Positions 8,580-18,300 of a DNA stretch of 64,000 bases are shown here, piece by piece (position 1 is the first letter of the stretch; the number at the start of each line of letters is the position of its first letter). The notes below the pieces were generated by a model that saw only the letters and a program-made list of their open reading frames with translations, had not been told where the DNA came from and searched no databases. Position numbers and translations under genes: made by a program. Source of the stretch: Myxococcus xanthus. Lineage in GTDB: Bacteria; Myxococcota; Myxococcia; Myxococcales; Myxococcaceae. Where the stretch lies: assembly GCF_006402735.1 (NCBI RefSeq), contig NZ_CP017174.1:7730001-7794000 (forward strand), written 5' to 3'.

Positions 8580-10937
8580 TCAAGGGGAAGGCTGCAGCGC
8601 CTTGCGCTCCTTCGCGCAGACCTGGAGCAGCTCCAGCATGCTCATGCTGGCGCCGCCGATGTCGAACTTCTGCTCCTTGAAGTCGGGGTATCGGTTCTCG
8701 AGGATGCGCCCCTCCGCGATGCAATCGTTGAGCTGCGCGAGCGCCTCGTTCTTGCGCCCCTTGGAGAGGTGGGCCTTCGCCGCGTCGTAGGCCTTGCGCT
8801 GGCCCTCCTGGAACCGGAGCTCCACGTCGACCCGCTTCTGGGGCACCTGCAGGGCCTCGGCCTTCTGGGCACACTGGGTCATCACGTCCTGGGGCCGGGT
8901 GGGGACCCCGCCCACGAGCACGTCGACCGCCGCGAGGCTGGCGTTCTCCTTCACCATCCGGGCTCCCTCGTCCTGGCAGGCCTTGAGCTTCTGCGCCGCG
9001 CTCGCGTACAAGTCCCTGCGCCTGCGCAGGTCCGCGGAGGACGCGGCGGAGGCCGCCGCCTTGCCGGCGACGTCCAACGCCTCACCGGTCAGACGGCGCA
9101 GCGCCCTCGCCTGCTTCGCGAACTCGAGCGCCTCGACCATCTTCAGCCAGTCGGCGCGCGACCGCTCGGCGGACGCCGCGTAGCTCGCGTCCTGCCGCTC
9201 CAGCGCCGCGTGCGCCTCGAACATCTGCATGACCTCGTCCACGCTCTTCGAGGCGGTCTCGACCTCGGCGTCGGTCGCAGAGATGGCCTTGGCGACCTCG
9301 AGCTTCTCCTTCGTGGTGGCCAGCCGGGACGCAAGCTGGATTCGGGCCTCCGCCGCGGCCAGGACGACCTTCCGCCGGCTGATGCGGTCGCTCAGCTCCG
9401 CCATGCGCTCCTTCGACTCCTTGGCGTACAGGGCGTAGTCACGGTCCTTCTTGACGAGGGCGGCACCGGCCTCCAGCACCACGCCAATCTGCTTGACCGC
9501 GTTCTCCGCCTCCTGGAGCTGCGCCTCCGAGGGCGTCTCCTTCTGGACCTGGGTGACCAGCGCCACCGCGTTCTTCCGGGCCTCGTCCACCTTCGCGCGC
9601 TGCTGCAGCAGGTCGACCTCGTACCGGCGCCGCTCCATCGTCGCCCGCCCGTCCTTGAGCAGCTGACGCGCGTCGGCGGCGGCCGGGCTGATGGCGGGGT
9701 TCTTCACGTGGACCGTCTCGAGCGTCTTCTCCAGGACGACCATCGCCGTCTTCGCCTCCTCGAATTGCTCGGCGGTCACGGACCGCTTCTCGACGAGCCG
9801 CAGCGCCTGGACGACCTCGGCGCGCGCCGCGTCGAGGGTGCGGACCTGGAGCGCCACCTCCACCTCGACGAGCGTGTTCTTCACCTCGGCGAGGTACTGG
9901 CCGATGGCCTGACTCCTCGCCGCCTGCGGCTCGTACCTGTCCACCAGCTTCCGGACGACAAACGCCGCGGTCTTGGCCTCGGAGAGCTGCTCGGGCGTGG
10001 GCCGCTTCACCCGGAGCGCCTTGGCGGCCGCACGAAGCTCTTCATGGGCGGGCTCCAGCTCCACCTTGATCCGCGAGACACCCGCCTGCACCACGAGCTC
10101 ATCCATCCGACGCCTGGCCTGGGTGACCTCGGCGCGGGCCTTCTCCGCCTCCGCGCGATAGGCCTTGTCCTGAGCCTCGAGCGGCCTGCCCTCCTCGAGC
10201 TGCTTCTGCAGCGCGGCCACCGCCCTGTCGGTCGCCGCGAACTTCTCGTCCGACCAGGCCTTGCCCACCTCGGCGAGCGAGCTCGCCAGGCTCTTGCGGC
10301 TCTCGTCCAGAAGGCCCCGCTGCTTCTGCGCCGACAGCTGCAACCACCGCTCGTCGAGCGTCTTCCGGTGACGGGCGAGGGTCGCCTCGACCTCGGTGAG
10401 GTACGTGGAGAACTTCGGGTCCTGGCTCTTGAGAGGCCGGCCCTCCTCCGCCAGCTTCCCAAGCGCGTCCACCGCGGCGCGGGCCTCGTCCATCGCCTTG
10501 GAGCCCGGGTCGCCCTGGCCGAGCTTCGCCATGCGCTCGTTCAGGGGCGCGAGCGCGCCGTCGATGCGTCGGCGGTACTCGTGGATGTGGACCTTGGCCC
10601 GGCGCTCGTCGACGTACTCCCGCTGCGTCCGGAGCTGCTTGCGCGCCGCCAGGACCAGCTTCGCGTACTCGAGGTCCTCCGTCTCGAAGCTCGCTCCGGC
10701 ATCGAGCGCGACCTTCAGCGCCTCCACCGCCGCGAGGGCGGCGTCGAGGTCGGCGTTGCGCGGCGGCTCCACTTCGATCCGCTGCACGGCCGTCGCGAGG
10801 TCGGCGCGAGCACGCTCCACTCGCTTCGATGCCTCCCCGATGGACCTCGCGGCGCCAGCCTCGGCAGACGCGGCGGAGGCCTCGACGGAGGCGAGGAGGA
10901 AGAACCCGATCAACACCAGCCTTGAAGTGCGTACCAT
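8580..10937 (-). CDS. Large exported alpha-helical repeat protein
   Basis: 785 aa. The N-terminus (MVRTSRLVLIGFFLLASVEASA) is a good Sec signal peptide. The rest is almost entirely charged, Ala/Glu/Lys/Arg-rich helix with no recognised catalytic domain. It reads as about seven loose repeats of 90-110 residues. Each has helices ending in a phrase like LEEGRPLEAQDKAYRAEAEK or LDAGASFETEDLEYAKLVLA, so a spectrin-like or stacked helical-bundle periplasmic protein is likely. Only the last 150 residues contain Cys, three of them spaced widely. It stands alone, convergent with the propeller gene upstream and next to IS66 debris. Function unknown; a structural or scaffolding role in the periplasm is inference. 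Confidence 0.8.
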   Translation of the reverse strand: MVRTSRLVLIGFFLLASVEASAASAEAGAARSIGEASKRVERARADLATAVQRIEVEPPRNADLDAALAAVEALKVALDAGASFETEDLEYAKLVLAARKQLRTQREYVDERRAKVHIHEYRRRIDGALAPLNERMAKLGQGDPGSKAMDEARAAVDALGKLAEEGRPLKSQDPKFSTYLTEVEATLARHRKTLDERWLQLSAQKQRGLLDESRKSLASSLAEVGKAWSDEKFAATDRAVAALQKQLEEGRPLEAQDKAYRAEAEKARAEVTQARRRMDELVVQAGVSRIKVELEPAHEELRAAAKALRVKRPTPEQLSEAKTAAFVVRKLVDRYEPQAARSQAIGQYLAEVKNTLVEVEVALQVRTLDAARAEVVQALRLVEKRSVTAEQFEEAKTAMVVLEKTLETVHVKNPAISPAAADARQLLKDGRATMERRRYEVDLLQQRAKVDEARKNAVALVTQVQKETPSEAQLQEAENAVKQIGVVLEAGAALVKKDRDYALYAKESKERMAELSDRISRRKVVLAAAEARIQLASRLATTKEKLEVAKAISATDAEVETASKSVDEVMQMFEAHAALERQDASYAASAERSRADWLKMVEALEFAKQARALRRLTGEALDVAGKAAASAASSADLRRRRDLYASAAQKLKACQDEGARMVKENASLAAVDVLVGGVPTRPQDVMTQCAQKAEALQVPQKRVDVELRFQEGQRKAYDAAKAHLSKGRKNEALAQLNDCIAEGRILENRYPDFKEQKFDIGGASMSMLELLQVCAKERKALQPSP

Positions 10938-11275
10938 TCACGCCAACCTACTACAGCGAGGCGGGAGAACCCGGCATAGTGTGCGCCCCGCGCCACGCAT
11001 CGGACAGGATGGAACCCGAGGTGGGAGCGCCGAGAGGGCCTGGCTCCCGGGCAGGACGAGGAGCCTCACGCGCCCGGAGCTGTCGGAGAGGGGGGCCGAC
11101 AGGCGCACATGAAGTGGAGCGTCCTCTCCCGTCAGGTCGTAGGTGTACTTGCGCTCGCGTGCGTCGACCGCAGCCGAGGAGGCACGGTGTGCCCAGGTCG
11201 TCCCCCCGTCCAGGCTGACCTGGACGACGCTGAACCGCAGCGGAGAGCGCCCCGGGGCCTTCACGCCAGCGACGG
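10938..11275 (-). pseudogene. Orphan 3' fragment of an unidentified protein
   Basis: After the IS66 transposase homology stops near 11275, the minus strand continues with a coherent beta-strand-like peptide (VQVSLDGGTTWAHRASS, then KYTYDLTGEDAPLHVRLSAP). This resembles the C-terminal end of a secreted beta-sandwich or propeller protein. It has no start of its own. It looks like host sequence cut by the IS66 event. Low certainty. Confidence 0.35.
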
Positions 11276-12490
11276 CCGCTTTTCTCAGGCGCCGCTTCCG
11301 AGCGGTTGTTGTCGAGAGGAAGCCGCTCATTCTCGACGAAGCGAGTGAGGGCCTCCCACTGCTGGCGCACGTAGGAGATGGCTTGACCCAGCGGACTCTT
11401 GGGCGGGTGCCGCGGCGCCTGTGCTTCGAGCCAGGCATGTAGTTGCGCGAGGACGGGGGCGCTGCGCAGTTGGCGCAGTTCTCGGTGCGCGGCCGTACGC
11501 ACCATGTCCGCATCGCGCGCCTGGGCTTCCACGCGGTAGAGTTCGAGGATGAAGTCCAGCGCCTCGCGCGCTTCGGGTGCGGTGGCCAGCGCGTCGAAGA
11601 AGCGGCGACGCACGTGGGCCCAGCAGCCGACGCGTAAGCGGCCCTGGGCAGCGTCACCGCGTTGTAGCCAGCATATGCGTCCACCACGAGTGCGCCCGAA
11701 GTGCCGCCCAGCACTTCCTTCGGCGTCTTGCTGGCCCGCCCCCTGATGAAGCGGTACCCGATGAGCCATTCACCTTCCTCATTCTAGGTGAGGAAAGTCC
11801 ATAGGTAGCCAAGCTTCGTCCTCTTCACGTCCAGCACGCGCAGCGGCGTCTCGTCAGCCCACACCACGTCCGCGGACGCAGTGCATTGCAAGAGGTGCTG
11901 CGACAGCGGCAGCAGTACCGAGGCGGCTTGGTGGAAGAGGTCCGTCAGCGTGCTGCGACTCAGGGGCATGACGTCCGCGCACTTCGACGTCACTACGTGG
12001 GCAGGAAGCCGGGGCCGTACTCGCCCCTGTCCACCACCCGCGCCGGAGGTGGGGCGATGACGACGCCCCGGCCGCACGCGCACGCCAGGACTTCCTGCAC
12101 GTGCAGTTGCCGCTCGAAGCGCGCCGGTACGTACTCGTACAGCACCGAGGTGCGGCCCTGGCCCAGTGGCTTCAGCTCTTCGCTGCCGCAGGCTGGGCAG
12201 TGGCGCTCCTCGGCTGGCACCGCGTGGCGAATCTCTCGCGCCGGGGCCTCCTCGGCTTTCCGGGCCGCCCGCTGCTGGCGCTTCTTCTTCGCGGCCTCGG
12301 CCCGGGCCGCCGTCGACACCGCATCCCCTCGCAGCTCAGCGGACACCGTCGGCAGCTTCTCCGCCCTGCGGCCGAAGACGTGGCGCTCCAGCGAGGCCAT
12401 CTTCGCTTCCAGCGACGTCAGGCGCTCCTTGAGTTCCTCCGCCTCCTCGCGCCAGGGGCAGAAGTGGTCTTGAGGTAACTCGCGCGGCAC
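11275..12490 (-). pseudogene. tnpC: IS66 transposase TnpC, decayed
   Basis: The N-terminal part (11993-12490) has the IS66 coiled coil (LTSLEAKMASLERHVFGRR) and zinc finger (HCPACGSEEL with CACGRG). The frame is lost near 12000, then resumes with SKCADVMPLSR and VVWADETPLRVLD, part of the DDE domain. It meets an in-frame TAG at 11784-11786, continues to VVDAYAGYNAV, shifts frame again near 11640, and ends shortly after LPLDNNRSE, where the last catalytic region should continue. At least two frameshifts, one stop and a 3' truncation make it inactive. Confidence 0.85.
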
Positions 12491-12536
12491 GCAGCCTCAA
12501 CACGCCGCCGCCGCACCTCGTCCCGGGCCAGGCCTG

Positions 12537-12902
12537 TCAGGTGCCCGTGCGCCCGGGAGGCGTCCAGGCGGGCTGACGCCGCACCTGGGCCACGTCGATG
12601 CCGTCCAGCAGCATCGCCAACTGCGTCGCGTCCAGGTGCACCGTCTGCGCGCCAGCGTCCACCGGCGGTAGCCGGAATCTCCCCGTCTCCAGCTGCTTGT
12701 ACAGCAGCACGAAACCGCCCCGGCTCCACGTCAGCACTTTGACTCTGTCGCCCCTGCGCGAGACGAAGGCGAAGAGGTGCCCCGAGTAGACGTCCTCACC
12801 CCACGCGCTGCGTACCAGCGCCATGAGGCCATCAATCGACTTGCGCATGTCCACCGGCTCGGTGGCCAGCACCACGCGCACCGCGGCAGGCTGCGCGAAC
12901 AC
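12537..12902 (-). CDS. tnpB: IS66 accessory protein TnpB
   Basis: 121 aa. Typical IS66 Orf2/TnpB: VVLATEPVDMRKSIDGLMAL near the N-terminus and GDRVKVLTWSRGGFVLLYKQ in the middle, followed by the LDATQLAMLLDGID block. Length matches the family (about 115-120 aa). It begins a few bases after tnpA stops and precedes the broken tnpC. It appears intact, but without TnpC it has no expected activity. Confidence 0.9.
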   Translation of the reverse strand: MFAQPAAVRVVLATEPVDMRKSIDGLMALVRSAWGEDVYSGHLFAFVSRRGDRVKVLTWSRGGFVLLYKQLETGRFRLPPVDAGAQTVHLDATQLAMLLDGIDVAQVRRQPAWTPPGRTGT

Positions 12903-12905
12903 CGC

Positions 12906-13256
12906 TCACCGCCCCAGTGCCACGACGAGCCGGGCCACGTAGTCAACGTCGGTGCCCGAGGCGAATCGCAGTCGCGCGCCGCTGGCCAGCACCACCTCGA
13001 GCGGCGTCGTACTCAGCTGCGGCGTGCCAGCTACCTCCACCGGCAGCAGCCGCACCGGCTCCGGCTTCCTGGCCAGCTGACGCCTCCGCCGGTACACCCA
13101 CGACTGCAGCGTGCTCAGCCGCAGCCCTCTGTGCTGCGAGAACTCCTGCTGCGTCAGCCCGCTCGCCTCGAATGCTTCAGCGACACGGAACCACTCCTGC
13201 GTCTCCACCGGCTTCGACATGCGCGCCAGGGGCCCCGGCGGCGACTCCTCACTCAA
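12906..13256 (-). CDS. tnpA: IS66 accessory protein TnpA
   Basis: 116 aa. Helix-turn-helix type IS66 TnpA: a WFRVAEAFEASGLTQQEFSQ recognition-helix region, SWVYRRRRQ, then a C-terminal block with LEVVLASGARLRF. First gene of the IS66 set. Its start lies only about 80 bp from the 3' end of vioE, so the element abuts the pigment operon. Confidence 0.85.
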   Translation of the reverse strand: MSEESPPGPLARMSKPVETQEWFRVAEAFEASGLTQQEFSQHRGLRLSTLQSWVYRRRRQLARKPEPVRLLPVEVAGTPQLSTTPLEVVLASGARLRFASGTDVDYVARLVVALGR

Positions 13257-13334
13257 CGCCCCTCAGCACGTCATTGGCCGGACGGATACCGCATGACGCA
13301 GCGACCGGATTTTGGGTAGGCACAGGCCCCCCCT

Positions 13335-13964
13335 TCAAATTTCAACTACGCGCGGGACCTCCCCATCCACGCCGGGTGGGGAGATGGTTCTCTTCATCGC
13401 GAAAACACTCTCGGGAATGTCTCCAACAAATACGTTGGGGAAGTCACGTACCGAGACGTGCTGCTTGTCGTTTCCGGAAACCATGCGGAGCAACAGGTTG
13501 GTTCCGGTCTGGAGGTAGAGAGTCAATGGTGCCTTGTGCGGCCTTTCGATGGTCCAGACATCAGCCAGTTGGCCCAGTACAGGGTCACATCCGGCATGAC
13601 GCGCATTCCCATCAATCAACACGGCGCGAGGCAGGAACAACTCATGAAACGACGACATTTCATTCGACAACAAGGCCCCATCAAGACAATCGCCGATGGT
13701 GGTCGCCTTCTTCCAGTAAGCCATTTTCCTCTTGAGGCTCTGTCCGCGCGCGACATCGCCGACTTCAGACATCCAGAGCTGGTACCCCATCTCTTTCTCG
13801 GACCAGGGATTGAACAGGCCGTCAATTCGGCAGACATCGCGAGCATAGTCAAACCAGCAGTAGCCGGAAGTGACTTGGTCGTCTCGCAGCATGGGCGACC
13901 AATAGGAGACGTAGGCGCTGCTCCATTGGATTGGCAAGAGCGGCGGAGGGGGATGTGATTGCAT
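13335..13964 (-). CDS. vioE: VioE, violacein-type biosynthesis rearrangement enzyme
   Basis: VioE takes the unstable imine dimer made by VioA/VioB and, by a 1,2-shift of the indole, gives protodeoxyviolaceinic acid. The sequence is plainly VioE: SSAYVSYWSPML, TSGYCWFDYARDVCRIDGLF, PWSEKEMGY, WMSEVG and RDFPNV match the Chromobacterium protein as I recall it. The residues I remember as active-site (Tyr and Ser of AYVS, Phe-Asn of GLFN, Glu of MSEVG, Arg of RDFPNV) are all present. The product is 209 aa against about 191 in Chromobacterium; the extra C-terminal residues after AMKR are encoded by GC-rich sequence next to the IS66 element. Last gene of the operon, 133 nt after vioC, with no vioD between them. 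Confidence 0.95.
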   Translation of the reverse strand: MQSHPPPPLLPIQWSSAYVSYWSPMLRDDQVTSGYCWFDYARDVCRIDGLFNPWSEKEMGYQLWMSEVGDVARGQSLKRKMAYWKKATTIGDCLDGALLSNEMSSFHELFLPRAVLIDGNARHAGCDPVLGQLADVWTIERPHKAPLTLYLQTGTNLLLRMVSGNDKQHVSVRDFPNVFVGDIPESVFAMKRTISPPGVDGEVPRVVEI

Positions 13965-14097
13965 GACAGGGCCTTATCTCTCCAGGGCGAAGCGAGGACC
14001 TTGGAGCCGCACCTCTTGTCGGCTCGGCGTGATAACGCAAGTCCTCACGTATGAACTTCATGACCTGTGCCGTCGACCTTGAGAAAGAGCTTCTCGG

Positions 14098-15387
14098 CTA
14101 GTTCATCCTTCCAAGTCTATACCACGCATTCTGCTTCTGCTGAATTTGTTGCAGTTCGTCATAAGGGATCGAATCGAAATACAGCTTCTCCGCCATGTCC
14201 GGCGGATAGAGGCTCGGAAATTTTTTATGCATGTAGCGAGCATATTGGGTCCGCAAGAAGAAGATGAAGCTTGGATTGCTCAGCACCTCGTAGTTCGCGA
14301 TGGACATGTCCTGCATTGCATCCGCCTGCACCTTGCGCTGGCGGGTGAACTCCGGGAGCACGACGTCAAGGTCATCGGCGTGCTTGTCCAGCAGGGTGGC
14401 GAAGACATAGGCATCTTCCAGAGCCATGTTCATGCCTTGGCCCAGGAAGGGCGCGGTGGCATGCGCCGCATCGCCAAGCAGCAACGCGTTCCCACGATAG
14501 TGAAAAGTGCTGGAGCGAACATTGACGAGGTCGTTGCTGGGCAGTGTCATGAACTGTTCCAGCATTTCTTTCCGACGGGTGGGCGGCAGGCCGCCGAAAT
14601 AGTGATTGAAGAAGGCGCGCATTGCATCTCCATCTTGCGTCGCCAAGCTAAGGGCACCAGTATATGGTAAACAAATTGCAAAGCTGATGCTGCCACCGGG
14701 AATGGTTGCCGCGCGACCGGCGAAAAGACCCTTGGAGTCCATACCAAAGAAATACAATAGGTCCTTCCGATAGCCCAGTTCCGCGGCATTGGGAAGGACC
14801 AGCGTCTTGTAGCCGTGGCGGAAGAAGGTTTGTTTGAATTCGAAGCGCCGCAGGCCGCTCTGCATGGACTGGCGTACCGCAGAGTGTGCGCCATCCGCGC
14901 CGATGATCAAATCCCCTCGATGGTGCTGGAACCCACCGTCGTCTTCTTGGACGAGGACGGACTTCTTCTCCAGATCGACACTTAGGCATCTGCATTCGAA
15001 GCTATACTTCACGCCGTGAAGGGCGGCGTGCTTGTTCAACAGCTTTTGAAACGCCAATCGATTCAGAGACAAAGGGGATAGCCCCTCGAACGGAGTGAGC
15101 TCGCGGATCTTGTACTTTCCGCCAACGGAGAAAGCCATGCCAACTATTGGTTCGCCGCATAGCTCCAGTTCTTGTGGGGCAATCCCAGCCCTCAGGACTG
15201 CCTTGATGCCCCTGACGGTCATACTGACGCCGATGGCGCGCGAGTTGGTCATCTCCAGGGCAGAGACGGTGTTTTGCAGTGGGTCTCTCCTTTTTTCGAC
15301 GACATGAACGTCGTACCCACGCCGCGCTAGATAGATGGCGGTCAGACTGCCTGCAAGTCCACCGCCCACAATGATGGCTTTGTGCAT
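14098..15387 (-). CDS. vioC: VioC, FAD-dependent monooxygenase of violacein pathway
   Basis: VioC hydroxylates the second indole ring at C2 to build the oxindole. It can act on protodeoxyviolaceinic acid directly, giving deoxyviolacein. The FAD site is IIVGGGLAGSLTAIYLARRG; the second motif is IIGADGAHSAVRQ; the GD motif is LLLGDAAHATAPFLGQGMN. Length is 429 aa, the same as I recall for Chromobacterium, with close identity throughout (FKQTFFRHGYKTLVLP, LYPPDMAEKLYFDS). The ATG at 15387 follows directly on the vioB stop (TGA-ATG), so the two are probably translationally coupled. The stop is TAG. Confidence 0.96.
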   Translation of the reverse strand: MHKAIIVGGGLAGSLTAIYLARRGYDVHVVEKRRDPLQNTVSALEMTNSRAIGVSMTVRGIKAVLRAGIAPQELELCGEPIVGMAFSVGGKYKIRELTPFEGLSPLSLNRLAFQKLLNKHAALHGVKYSFECRCLSVDLEKKSVLVQEDDGGFQHHRGDLIIGADGAHSAVRQSMQSGLRRFEFKQTFFRHGYKTLVLPNAAELGYRKDLLYFFGMDSKGLFAGRAATIPGGSISFAICLPYTGALSLATQDGDAMRAFFNHYFGGLPPTRRKEMLEQFMTLPSNDLVNVRSSTFHYRGNALLLGDAAHATAPFLGQGMNMALEDAYVFATLLDKHADDLDVVLPEFTRQRKVQADAMQDMSIANYEVLSNPSFIFFLRTQYARYMHKKFPSLYPPDMAEKLYFDSIPYDELQQIQQKQNAWYRLGRMN

Positions 15388-18300
15388 TCAGGCCTCTCTC
15401 GAAATATTCCCCTGGGCCAAATCGCTCAGTTGACGATTGAAGAATTCCAACATTTCTATCTGTGCCACGCCGACGAGGTCCGCGCCAAGACTGCGGGCCA
15501 ATCGCGCCAACGTCAGGCATTTCTGAGCCAGCATATGGCATCCCGAAGCGTAGTCGCTGCTGATCGGGCCATTGACTGGCTCGGGCACTGGCGGTCCGGC
15601 ATTGCGCCCAGGCAGGCCGGACGGCGTATTCATCAAGGTGATCGACAAAGGGCGCAGCAGGCCCGTCATGATGTCGATTGAGGCATTCATCAAGCGGGAG
15701 CGACGCAAGCTGCTCAGCGGTCTTTGCGCGAAATGATGAGTCATCAATGAAATCATCAATTCATGCCCCCCTTGATAAAGGACCATCAGCGATCTGGCTC
15801 TCTCGTTCAGTACCTGGACACAATTCTCACGTGGCTCCAGGGCCGGATTCCTCAATGCCGGCACGGCCGGCTCGAACGGTTTCTCTTGAGCGCTGAATCG
15901 GGATGCCATGCGGCGCAGTCTTTGGAAATGCGAGGACTCAAAATATGGGGAGTCGACCGCGACCCCCTCTCCCTGCTCCGTGACATAATCAATGGAGAAG
16001 ATCGCGCTGTCCCGATCGAAGACCTCCAGCTGATATCCTGGAAATCTCTCGTTTGTCAGCTCATTCAAGAAGAGATGGTGTTCCCCGCCGCGTTTGCCGG
16101 GACCGGTGTCGAACAAGTCCGGCAGCTCACGAAGCCCCTGGCGAATCGAGGTGTAGAAATCCGCGATGGATTTTCCTGGCGCGGGGATATGGCCAGGCCA
16201 TTCAAAACGAACGAATTTAGCGAGCACATGCTCTGAGAAGGGCTCAAAGGAAAACTCAGTATCCAGACCAAAATGGAGCCGCGCCTGCGCTCCCAACATG
16301 GGCGTGCCAGCATGGAAGGGTTCGCCCAAGGCCATCAGCACATTATTCATCACCAGATAATGAATCATTTCTTCATGCGCGATTTCCAGCAACGTACCGC
16401 GCATACCACTGTTGCGGCGCCTATCCTCGGAGCCGCAGGCCAGCTCTAACTCGGCCATCCGCCAACGGCCCGCATGAACCTGCTTGAGTCCTTGTTCGTA
16501 GTTGGGTATGGAGTAGGCGGCATACAGATATTGAAGCAGCAGGGATAGCTCCAGATCGATCGCTCTCTTCAATTCCTTGACTAAATGGGCCTTACAGCCG
16601 ATCGGCTGCGGTCCAGGAGACTCAGGAAGGGAAGTCCTGGAGGCGGCTTCGATGTGCGTCAGATATTTCAGGAACAGCTTGGACTTGGGTAGGGATAGTT
16701 CCCTGCTGCTTGGCATGTAGTAGCTTTTGTCCCGGTTGAGCGGATCGCACATCTGCCACATCAGTCGGGAATACGTTTCGCATTTGCAGCGGTCCGCCAG
16801 GCTGAACACCTTGTTCGCCATGAAGGGATATACCAGTTCGTAATAGCCCATGACGTGCTGATACAAGAATGCATAGTCCACCTGCTCGGCGGGGACCTCA
16901 TCCAGGTGCCAGTCGTCGGGCAATACCCTGACGCCAATGAACTGGCTGTCTTGTCCCGCTCTCAGTTCAACGCGAGTCGCTCCAGGACGTTGGCCCGTGA
17001 GGGTGAGTTGTGCATAGCCAGCCCCCTGTGTCGAAGGAGACAGGTGCGCGGTCAGCATGTTGGAGGCTTCAGCCTGCACTGCCAGCGCCGCGTGCGATGC
17101 CAGTTCGCCACGGAGGCGGCTTTGCACGGTGATGGTCTCCGGGAAGACCTGGTCCTTCTGTTTGTTGGGGGCCTCAAGAAACAGGTGATTGCTGTCGGAC
17201 TGCACCACCCAATCGACTTCTTTCCACTGTGCTTGTGCGCCTGTCAGGAGAAGCGAACCAGTGGCGGAGTTCAACAACGGCACGTCTAGGACGCCATGAT
17301 GACGCCAATAATCGAGATATAGCTTTTCAGGAATTCTGGCAATCAGTGCGCCGGACTGGCTGAGTAGTGCAAGGTCCCCCAGTGGCAGTTTTCCGCCCAA
17401 GCCATGGGTGGGATGTTGATCTGAGACGAGCTGGGCGCTTCGGGTAGTGAAAGGAACGGCGGTCGGCATGTTGAGAGACACCCGGTCCGACTGCACTTTC
17501 ACCACGACCGGCCCCAGGCCGGGCTGGCGCGGCAACAATAGACGTCCTGTTGGATAGGTTTCTAGTTCATGCTGGCACCATAAACCAACGGTGCCAACCA
17601 GATCATAAAAGACAGGTGAATCCGCCCCCCGCGGCGTCGACATGTTGAACAAGGCGTACTGGACCGTCAGTCCCTGTATCTCCTCGTCTTCCAGCGCTTG
17701 CCGTACGGCACGCAAGCCGAGGGATAGGGCGGCTTTCGAATCGAGTGTGAACTGGGTGTCTTTTTTTGAGATGGAAAATTGAAACAGCCGCGAGCGGGTG
17801 AATTCTTCGGCGAGAAAATGGTCGCTGCGCTCGACGACATGCCCTGTCCCCACCCAGCGAACGGAATGAGCACGCGGAATTCTCGCCGTGAGCAAAGACG
17901 GAGTGTGAGGCGTGGCGTGCTTGTCGCTCAGCGTCAACTGGCCGGCGTATATCAAGGTGGTGTCGGCCTGGCTGGGATTGTTGTCCACCCATCTGGCGCG
18001 ATTGAACGTAGTGCGAAGGTATTCGTTGTAGTGTCCCCAGAGCGCTAATTGCCCCCCCACCAGACTGTCGCTTGTGTCGATGTCTCCGTCCTGCAGTTGT
18101 ACTCCCGTGATCCTGACGTTTTCCCAGGAGAAGTGATTATTTCCGCAGAAATTATAGCCGGCTGCCTCGCTAAAGATTCCTCCAGAGTCCGGCCTCCCCT
18201 CCGCGTCGAATCTGGGCGCCAGCTGTTTCAGATGCTCATGAAATTCGGATGGCGCCCGGCGAAGATCAAACGGAGCGCCCTCCATGAAGACGGTATTGGT

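Larger units (their letters stand above)
11275..13320 (-). mobile_element. Degenerate IS66-family element
   Basis: The three-gene order tnpA-tnpB-tnpC on the minus strand is the standard IS66 layout. tnpA and tnpB look intact; tnpC is broken several times and has lost its 3' end, so one terminus is missing. I could not identify matching terminal inverted repeats or a target duplication, so the ends given are approximate. Confidence 0.75.

Noticed and set aside
8403..10925. 840-codon open frame on +
   Set aside because: It is antisense to the helical exported protein, which has a signal peptide; the + frame is Leu/Arg/Gly-biased with no motif.
13849..14061. 70-codon minus frame between vioC and vioE as a real gene
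   Set aside because: No ribosome-binding site, it overlaps vioE, and only a handful of residues even hint at VioD; treated as a possible scar only.
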